DNA of 64,000 nt from Areca catechu. Lineage: Eukaryota > Streptophyta > Magnoliopsida > Arecales > Arecaceae. A program made the position numbers and the translations under genes. The DNA is taken from contig CM038043.1 in NCBI GenBank assembly GCA_021397845.1, positions 33,782,501 to 33,846,500 of the forward strand. Direction: 5' to 3'. The notes beneath the pieces were generated by a model. That model did not search any database, was not told where the DNA came from, and worked only from the letters and a program-made list of their open reading frames with translations. Of the stretch, positions 56,615-64,000 are shown piece after piece (the stretch's first letter is position 1; each line of letters opens with the position of its first letter).

Positions 56615-57210
56615 ATTCTCCTAGGGTGGGCAGAACTCGATCCATTCGAGTATGGTTCAGTTTTGCCCTGGTAATGCTCGAACAAGTCTGGGTTAAGTCT
56701 TTGCAGGTCCTCTCGAGTAATCCAAGAGTTGTCGGACTCAGGTCGACCTTGCCATTGAACCAGGTATCGCTGATAGTCCTTATTCCTGGTAGTAATGGTC
56801 TTGTCATCCAGGATTCTCTCAATCCTCTCTCTCCGCTTAGGTAGGGTTGGTGGTGGACACTCGGAAATATGTTCACTCTCAATGAAAGTTTCTGGCCCAA
56901 AAGGCTCACTAGGTATTAGTACTGGTTCTTTGTATTCTACTAGGTTTGAAACATTAAAGGTTGTACTAATACCCATATCAGGTGGAAGTTCCAAAATATA
57001 TGCATTAGGCCCTATTTTCTTTAAGATCTTGAAAGGTCCCGCTCCGCGGGCATGCAGCTTCTTTATGGTTCCAGAGGGGAACCGTTCAGGGTTGAGCCTA
57101 ATCATCGCACAATCCCCTTCACAGAATTCTTTAGCCCTCTTATGTGAGTCAGCTAAGTGTTTGTAAGTTTCATTGCTTAGTTTGATCTTATTACTGATTT
57201 CTTTATGCAA
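56593..57210 (-). pseudogene. K1 integrase C-terminus with chromodomain
   Basis: 205 codons. The first part (LHKEISNKIKLSNETYKHLA) and GAGPFKILKKIGPNAYILEL are the GPY/F region that follows the integrase core. A variable link leads to RYLVQWQGRPESDNSWITREDL, a chromodomain of the kind carried by plant chromoviruses, which directs integration to marked chromatin. It ends 22 bp inside the LTR. The open frame reaches upstream to about 57240, where the deletion joint must lie. The domain itself reads through without stops. Confidence 0.85.
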
Positions 57211-57423
57211 ATTTGTGACATGCTGTGCGAAAGATTCAGCAAACTTAGAAATTTACACAAGCACTTACAAAATGCAGACTGAACTAGGCATCCTTATTGA
57301 GAGAAATTTTATTAGACTTTCTAGGACCTAAACCTAATAGATTATTGACTCTCTAGGTTTGACCCTGGTCTGGTATGCACATGAGAATTTACCATGGGTT
57401 CCTAGCAAATGCCATAAGGTTTT

Positions 57424-57771
57424 TCAAAAGTAGGTAGCAAAAGGAATAGGCTTTAAAAGCTCATGCATCCTAGTAATCTCATCAAAATGAAACTTAATGT
57501 CTCTAAAATTATGATAAGACTCAGGGAAAGGCAGGAAATAGGAATCCGAGACTTGGGATAATTTAGGAGAATCTTGAAACAGACCTTGGCTACTCATGAT
57601 GACCTTAAGATTAGAATTTTGATCTACAGGCGGGATGCTTCTAGGTAGTTGAAGGTCATTAGGAAAGTCTTCTAAAATAATGATTGGGTTCTTCTCAGGT
57701 ACCTGAAGGAGTTCTTGTGTCGAAGCTAAAGTATTGGGTTCTTCCTGAGGGCATTGTCTTACGGGAACCAA
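57424..57771 (-). pseudogene. K1 unknown frame
   Basis: 115 codons, Pro/Ser-rich, no known motif. It follows the Gag-like frame and ends before the deletion joint. It may be out-of-frame or non-homologous filler, or a Gag part I cannot recognise. Confidence 0.35.
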
Positions 57772-57825
57772 GTCCTCACTAAATTTTGGTTGTTCTGATG
57801 TTTCAGGACTAGGCTCAATAATCTT

Positions 57826-58164
57826 TTATTTACCAAAGGTTTCCTCAGGTAAGGTACTAAAGTTGTTCTCTTCATAGTCTTCTCCTTCATATTCATCTAT
57901 TAAACTTATGTTAGTCTCATACACATATTTACTAGGTTCAGATTTGCCTTCTTCCTTCCCTAGCCCTTCAGTTTGAGGATACCCTAAGTCTTGAGTATTC
58001 ATGAACTCAACTTGTACTTCAGGGTTCTTACTCCTATCATTCATATGAGCTAATGGGATAGTAGGAGTTGGTTGGTCTAAGGAAAATTGTTTAGCCAGCA
58101 TTTGGTTCAATTGGGCCATTAGATCATTTAGGCCTCTTAGCGTGGTTTCAAGATTCGGGTCCAT
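57826..58164 (-). pseudogene. K1 Gag-like N-terminal frame
   Basis: 112 codons from MDPNLETTLRGLNDLMAQLN, acidic towards the end. Its position after the primer site and leader, and a helical start, fit the N-terminus of a gypsy Gag. There is no zinc knuckle; the rest of Gag is lost in the deletion. Confidence 0.45.
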
Positions 58165-59238
58165 GGCTACACTGGACTGGGTCTAGACTGGTGAATATGA
58201 GGCTCCTGATCTAGTTTTCATGCATGCAAGTAGACTCAAGCTCGAGCTAAGGTTTTCTAGACCTAGAGCACAAATTAGAGGTCTAATTAAGTGAACCAAC
58301 TAGCTAGTAGTACTTATGGGACTTAGCCAGGTAGGTGGAGGGGAGTGAAGGTCCCTGATTGCCAACCTTAGACACCAATCTGAGATTGGCCAAGTAGGCG
58401 AACCAAATCACAAGCCCTGATGCACCAATCCTAGACACCAAGCCAGTAAGCACACACCAATTAGCTGACACAGTTAACTTGACCCTAACCTGAACCCAAC
58501 TTATTGGTGTCCCTAACCCACTAGGGCAATTAACGTTCTACTCAATTTTAAATAATGGGCTGGGATCGATATGCTGGTTGGTGATTTTTGGGCTAGGGAC
58601 AGGTGATGAAACCCTGACCCTATGTCAAATTGATGCCCTTAATTTGATTTCCCATAAGATGAATGAAATGCAAAGGTGCTGCAGAAGTGTGTTGCAGTTT
58701 GAAAGTGGTGTGAAAAACATGATGAAAAAAATGTCCAAAAATTCTGAAAAATTCACAGAGGGTTCCTAACTTATATGTTTCAATGAAGATAAAAGTAAAT
58801 TTAAAACTAAAATCTATACTATTCTAAGCAGATCCTACAAATGAAGATAAATAAAAAGGACAGAACAGAACCCTAATGACAGTGTCGAACTGCAGAAATT
58901 TTCATTTTTTTTATAATTTTTTTTCTGATGATGAAATTTAATATGGTGATAAATGACTTAAAAAGGAACAAGAAAAAAAATATTTTAATAAAAAATTAGC
59001 GACTTGCCTTTGGAGCTGCAGACGGATTACAGTAAACAGATGCAAATTTTCAGAAAACATAACCTAATCAAACAAGTGCAATGGCTTACCCAAAACTTCA
59101 ATCTAAAAATTCACGTCCGGCCAGGGGCTCATTATTCCCATGGGTCGTGATAGTGTACTGGAGTACACCCGCTCAGGAGGCGTGAATTTTAGATCTTGCT
59201 TGGATTTAAAGAAAGCTATTCTACCCTAATGCAACCAT
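58165..59238 (-). other. K1 leader, non-coding
   Basis: About 1.1 kb between the primer site and the Gag-like start. Small frames (such as 58578-58769 on the plus strand) look accidental. Confidence 0.55.
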
Positions 59239-59250
59239 GCTCTGATACCA
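59239..59250 (-). other. K1 primer-binding site (initiator Met tRNA)
   Basis: The minus strand reads TGGTATCAGAGC three bases inside the 5' LTR. It fixes the direction of K1. Confidence 0.9.
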
Positions 59251-59253
59251 ATT

Positions 59254-60632
59254 TGATGTGGCACGCATATGATTAATGTTTTGAATATGGTGTTTGTAGA
59301 GCAATGAAACCTAATTATACTTAGCATTGTACTCATCTTAATAAGATTTAAGGATTATATGAAAGGGACTATTACATGATTAGACACAACTCTAAAACTA
59401 AGAAGGAAGAAGATCTAGACAATAGGGGCTAATGATTGAGGACTTACCTTGATGAGTTTTCCAACCTTCCTATGATTCAAAACTTGAAACTACTGATGCT
59501 CTAGACTGGAGAACTTGGATAACAGTGATCAGAACCCTGGACTTGGGCTTCAGCTTGTTGGTCATTGTCAAGGGGAACCCTGTTCACAACTCAAGGACTT
59601 CGAAGGACCCTGTAATGAAGATCAAAGTTAAGGTTGAAGGATGCAAACATAAAGAAGGGATGGGAGAACTTGTGAATAAAGAAAAGATAGTTGAGAAGAT
59701 CTGGCCGACTCCGATGCCTTTGCCTTGAGCTTGGATGATGAATTGCTAGGGAAGAGAGTGGCTTTGGGCGTGGAAGAAGAAGATAGGAAAAATTTCACAC
59801 ATAAAACTCAAGACAACTTCACTTCAAACTTCATTCATTTCCAAAATCAATCTCTTTTACAATGGGCGTCCAAGGCTTTTAATAGCCTCACAAAGCTAGC
59901 TTTTGAAATTTAAAAACTCCCCAAATCGAGGAGGATTACAAGGGGGGTTGGAGGATTTGGTGGAGAGTTTGGAGGGATGTGGGGGGGGTTGGAGGATTTG
60001 GTGGAGGACTTGGAGGGATATGGCCAACCTCCTTGAATTTGAATCTCCCTTGTTGGCGCCCAAAGGGTGATGAGGTGGCTGGTGAATTGGCACCTCTAGC
60101 TGATGACGTGGCATGGTGAGGTGGTCTTCTAATTTCAAGATGACATGTGGCGCCAAGTGGTCCTAGTTGATGGTCCTTTTCTCTTGCTTGGTGGTGTGTC
60201 TTGTCTTCTTCATGGGGTTAAATTTTGGGGTCCAGAATTTGAGTCTTGTTGCTGGCTTTCATGGGGTCAAATTCTGGGGTCGAGAATTTGAGTCTTGTTG
60301 CTGGGTTTTATGGCTTTAAGACTTGAATAGACTTAACTCAACTGAATTAGACTTAACTCAACTGAATTAAACTCAATTGACCTAGACTTTAAAACTTGAA
60401 ATGGACTTACAGGAAATGAAATTTTAAAAGTAATTACATGACTCAATAAACACTCTTGATTTGAAACTCAAAATTAATTACAGGACTCTTAAAAAGGAAA
60501 TCACTCCTGAAAAGGAAATAAAACATTTTTTGATCTAAAGGATACAAGGTAACCTAATTATCTTCGATCCAAATCGGGATAAGGCTAACCTTGTTGGAGT
60601 GAAGTTTCTTTCAGTTTCTGGTGTCCACACCA
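59254..60632 (-). repeat. K1 5' LTR
   Basis: 1,379 bp, partner of 55235-56614, nearly identical including the G-rich block and the frames inside it. Confidence 0.95.
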
Positions 60633-60637
60633 AACTC

Positions 60638-61200
60638 ACTATGCTTTGGTACTGGATCATCTATGTTTTCAATATAGTGATGGAAGTTTCTAGACATAGT
60701 CAAGTACTTGTGAAGTTTGTGTATGAGTCAAGATGGAATTAATCACTCCTAGTTTTAGGATTTTATACTTTGTTGTATTCAATTCAGTAAAACCTTGGCT
60801 AGGGTAATCCATGTGATCGGTCACTAGATTTATGAGGTTAAAATACAACATAGATGATTGATTAAGGATTTGATAGTTTATCCTAAAGTTGTCCTTAGCA
60901 TAAGGGTCAAAGGGATGTATTATGCATTAACCATATTCAAGAATTCTTGAATTTTGCTTTACAAATATTTGACCTATCCGGATGTCAAATATTATTACTA
61001 GATGGTTACTTTGATTAGTATAAGAATTTGTTCTTATACCACCAGCTTAGTATTTAAATCTATGGAGCATGCACATAATGAAAGAATAGTACCTTGCAAG
61101 GCAATCACATTTTATATGTGATAGGGTTATTTATGTAAATTCTTTTGACTCATGTATGATATTTTATTAATAAGAGGCATTTTGGATCCATCATATGATG
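60638..61200 (+). repeat. C1 3' LTR, continued
   Basis: Follows directly from 55234 once K1 is removed (GCAACTC then ACTATGC). AT-rich, no coding sequence. The right border is not visible. Confidence 0.5.
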
Positions 61201-62450
61201 TGTCTTATAACTTTTATGTTTTAAGATTATGATGAGCCCAATAGATTAGGGTAATAGATTTAGGATTATGATATAGTTTATAATAGTGAGACCTAAATTC
61301 CTATAAATCCTAATATAAAATATTTCTAGTCGAAGGATCATCGAGTCGAAAATCGATATTTCTGGAAAGACTGCCACATCCTACATATACTTGATAGAGA
61401 GAGTGGTTGGTCTCATGACCACTTATGTAGGGATACTAACAAGAATGTTAGTGCTCATTTGGGAATGAGTCCACTGAATTGATTTATCATGAGAACACTT
61501 TATAAAAATCTTACTTATTAAAATATGGTTCTCTAAGTGGGAGTGTGCAAGTGATCCTTAGACCTGAGATCACATGAAACTTTATACAGATGAATCCATG
61601 TTCTGGTTCATACTCATTCTTGACTAAGTCATGTACGAGGTGTTCATGGATATGAAAAATTGTGTATGAAGGTTGTGAGTAGGTCAACAAGGAATAATAA
61701 CTCTTAGTAAGAAAAGAATTTATTCCATGTGATCTCATCATATGATGATTTAGGAGGAAGTCTTTAATCAAAGCAGAATAAAATTAAAAATATATTCTAA
61801 TTTTTCATCAATCGAGTTTTTATTATTGAATTGAGATTTAAATGAGTTAAGTATTAGGGTTTGACAAGTTTTTATACCCATCACTTATATGGGATAAAGA
61901 AAAATAGAAGGATTGAATTTCATGATAACTTGCCACTGAAGGGTATTTTGATAATTTCTACTAAATTCCTCATTTTCTAGATAGGCATGACATATTGCTA
62001 GATATCAATCATGTCTTGTAGGTTTTTATAAATTAAAATGATTAATTCAAGAGTCAATTTGAAATATAGTCCAAATTGATAATTTGTGTTAGCTCAATTT
62101 GACCTAATTCAATTATTCTGATTCTAATCAAATTAGATCGACATGAATCTAGACCTACTATTGACTAGATGTGGAGCTGATTCAATGATGGGACCAAATT
62201 ATCTTTTTTATTTGTTAGCAAACTGAAACCATAAATCAAAAGTAGTTATTTTTTTATGAATATGGAAGGGATTAAGCTATAATAAATTTTTTTCTTTTTT
62301 AAAATAACTACAAGTACTAATAAAAGTTCTAGATCATAAGAATATGATTATGGATAATTAAGAAACTACTCATAAGTTTAGGCTCAGCATAAGCAATTAA
62401 TATATAAATCTAATAAAACTAAAGAATAAAGCTCTCTATCAATATCAATT
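61201..62450. other. AT-rich non-coding DNA, probably LTR remnants
   Basis: No gene seen. Phrases such as CTAAGTGGGAGTGTGCAAGTG (polypurine-like, 61533-61553) suggest remains of another copia element or more of the C1 LTR. The 86-codon frame 61511-61771 on the minus strand has no known motif and is left out. Confidence 0.35.
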
Positions 62451-63815
62451 ATAAATATTTAAGTGGAAAGGGTGCTCACAAACTTGATCATGATCGAATC
62501 TAGAAGAGGAGGTGCTGACCAAGTTGCATTGTGATCTTGGCTAGATGGCAAGTCCAGTAAAGTCTTTGGACCTATAATACCAAAAGAAAATAATGATAGT
62601 CAGATTTTTTTCAAATTTAAACAAAGTTAGATCTAGTCCAATAAATCCAAAATTATAAGTTAGTGTAGGTTTTCAGGTTTGCTCTCAGTGTGCATACTTT
62701 TTCAAACTATGTGATCAAGATACACGGAGATCAATGCGATGAAACCAGTCAATTAAACCAAGTTTTTTTCTCTTTTTTTTTCCTTTTTTTATTTTTTTCT
62801 TGAAATTGTTTGAAGTCAGCAATAATAAATGAGTTTGCCTTCATGATCATGCTGAATAGGGAGGGGCTTCAGAGGAGGAGACTGGCAAGGTTTTCACTTG
62901 TGACAGCACCGGAGTGAAGGTTGGCATGGTGAAATGGGACATGGCACAAGAAGAAGGTGGTATGGGGCTCTGTTATGGCAGTTGGTGGCGATCGTGGGAA
63001 AAGGGGCGGCTCAGATGGGAGGATGGCTTGGATCTAGTCGATAGCAATGGATTCGAGCAGCGGGTGCTCAGTCTTTCTCTCAATCGAGAGGATGGAGGAG
63101 GCCATGGGCTTGATCGTTCGATAGTTGTAGCGGAGGAGAGGTGGGAGTTTGAGGGGATTCGATGAATGGCTTGGCCATGGGGCTCTTCAATCTTGGAGGT
63201 GAGACGGTGATGATGGGCGGCACGGTGGTTGGCTCGGGCAGAGGTGGAAGGAAAAAGGTGAGAGTGGTGGATGGAAACTTCTAATTGGGATTAGCCGGCA
63301 ACTATCCAAGGTTGGGGTGGGAGGTCTTGCATGGTGGCACAATCGGTGCGGATGGGGTTGATCTGCAGGGTACTTTGAACAGCAGGGAGAAGAGATTAAG
63401 ATGAAGAGAGGGAGGAAGAGAGGGGAAAGAGAAGGGAAAGAAGATGAAGAAGAAGAGGAGAGGAGAAGAAGAGAAGATACAGGAGAGGAGGGAGTCATGA
63501 ATCCAATAATTTTTTATTCACTTTTTGTCGATGCCTTGATCTAATATAAGAGAATTCTTTAAATAGGTCCTAGTCTCGAACAAATTGGAGACCAAAACTC
63601 TAGGACTCTCTAATAGATTGGAAACCATATTAACTAAAATTTCTAAGGCTCAAATCAATCTAAAATAATTAGCCTAATCTAGAATAGACTTTAGACTAAC
63701 CAAGTTTCATGCTCTAAGATCTGTACATGAGCTAGATACAAAAATAATAAAAATAAAAATAATATGCCTAATCTTTATATACCCAGATAAAATAAAAAAA
63801 ATACATATTATCTAC
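62451..63815 (-). repeat. Probable K2 LTR region
   Basis: It lies downstream (in minus sense) of the K2 chromodomain, where the 3' LTR should be. It includes a T-run (62765-62800), a GC-richer block (62830-63370) and a purine-rich block of GA/GGA repeats (63385-63495). Open frames at 62914-63165 and 63187-63498 reflect composition. I cannot fix the ends of the LTR. Confidence 0.35.
63385..63495 (+). repeat. Purine-rich GA/GGA low-complexity tract
   Basis: More than 100 bp almost free of pyrimidines (GAAGAGA, GGAGGAAG, GAAGAAGAGG). Able in principle to form a triplex. Its TC-rich complement gives a Ser-rich accidental frame. Confidence 0.75.
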
Positions 63816-64000
63816 TCAAAGGTATGCATCAGAATCTATGCTAGGCAATGCCCTTATCATTCCCTTGGGATGGGAAGAATTTGACATCGTCGAGTTAGGC
63901 TCCACACTATTCTGGTAATGCTCAAGAATATCATGATCAATCCACTGCAATTCTTCTCTGGTAATCTATATATCCTCAGACTCTAGGTGGCCTTTCCATC
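63816..64000 (-). pseudogene. K2: chromodomain end of a second gypsy element
   Basis: In one frame from 63998 to the stop at 63816-63818: WKGHLESEDI, a TAG where Trp is expected, then ITREELQWIDHDILEHYQ, equivalent to WITREDLQRLNPDLFEHYQ of K1. About 61 codons are in the window; the rest of the element lies to the right. The in-frame stop shows it is dead. Confidence 0.75.

Larger units (their letters stand above)
55235..60632 (-). mobile_element. K1: internally deleted chromodomain gypsy element
   Basis: 5.4 kb with a perfect AACTC duplication (55230-55234, 60633-60637) inside the C1 LTR. LTRs 55235-56614 and 59254-60632 differ at only twenty-odd positions by my count. The interior is just 2.6 kb: leader, a Gag-like N-terminal frame, a second unknown frame, then the integrase C-terminus with chromodomain. 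Protease, RT, RNase H and the integrase core are missing. High LTR identity with no enzyme genes suggests it moved recently with help from a full relative. Confidence 0.9.
41671..61200 (+). mobile_element. C1: degenerate Ty1/copia element, outermost of the nest
   Basis: Own DNA in the window: 41671-43746, 54692-55234 and 60638 to about 61200. The 5' half lies left of the window beyond H. H sits in its integrase, S1 just before its polypurine tract and K1 in its 3' LTR. The sequence rejoins exactly when S1 and K1 and one copy of their duplications are removed. The right end of its LTR cannot be fixed from this sequence, so 61200 is only a working limit. Confidence 0.75.

Noticed and set aside
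62914..63498. Frames of 83 and 103 codons near the right edge
   Set aside because: Trp/Gly-rich and Ser/Pro-rich translations of low-complexity and purine-rich DNA. No domain, start context or conservation visible.
1..64000. tRNA, rRNA, organelle-derived DNA and host protein genes
   Set aside because: I looked for tRNA-like boxes, conserved rRNA stretches and exon-like frames with known domains and saw none. Subtle cases could be missed without a search tool.

Overview
The window is plant nuclear DNA made almost entirely of nested LTR retrotransposons. I found no host protein gene, rRNA, tRNA or CRISPR array. Evidence for a plant: Ty1/copia and Ty3/gypsy elements with plant-type primer sites (initiator-Met TGGTATCAGAGC, Asp-type TGGCRCCGTTGC), a Sirevirus-like element, chromodomain gypsy elements, and gypsy elements with a second RNase H plus an antisense extra ORF (Tat-like). 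Species cannot be read from this; a large, repeat-rich (perhaps monocot) genome is only a guess.

Names used here. C1 is the outermost element, a broken copia (+), seen at 41671-43746, 54692-55234 and from 60638. H is an Athila-like non-autonomous gypsy element (+) inserted in the C1 integrase; it enters at the left edge inside its 5' LTR and ends at 41670. Inside about 170 bp of H lie three elements: A1 (-, 3227-10677, same family as H, TSD ACAAT/ACAAC), T1 (-, 10692-23314, Tat-like, TSD GAGAC) and T2 (+, 23476-37630, Tat-like, TSD GGTGC). A1 carries a solo LTR, L1 (8764-9504, TSD GTACC/GTATC), in its 5' LTR. T2 carries a 1.3 kb unidentified insert (24118-25424) in its 5' LTR. To the right, C1 is broken again by S1 (-, 43747-54686, Sirevirus-like copia, TSD ACTAT) and, inside the C1 3' LTR, by K1 (-, 55235-60632, a deleted chromodomain gypsy, TSD AACTC). 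A second chromodomain fragment, K2 (-), runs off the right edge.

Most target-site duplications can be read directly, so the order is clear: C1, then H in C1; A1, T1 and T2 in H; L1 in A1; S1 and K1 separately in C1. S1 and K1 have nearly identical LTRs and look youngest. H and A1 show many C-to-T/G-to-A changes, even in their primer sites, and look oldest.

Each Tat-like element keeps the order LTR, primer site, gag, protease, RT, RNase H, archaeal-type RNase H, integrase, then a tandem-repeat block, a convergent antisense ORF, polypurine tract and LTR. T1 also has its protease-RT-RNase H block duplicated in tandem, with an inverted scrap of its own LTR at the joint. S1 keeps a nearly readable gag-pol (one stop and two frameshifts) and an extra sense-strand ORF after pol. 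No element is fully intact; S1 is closest.
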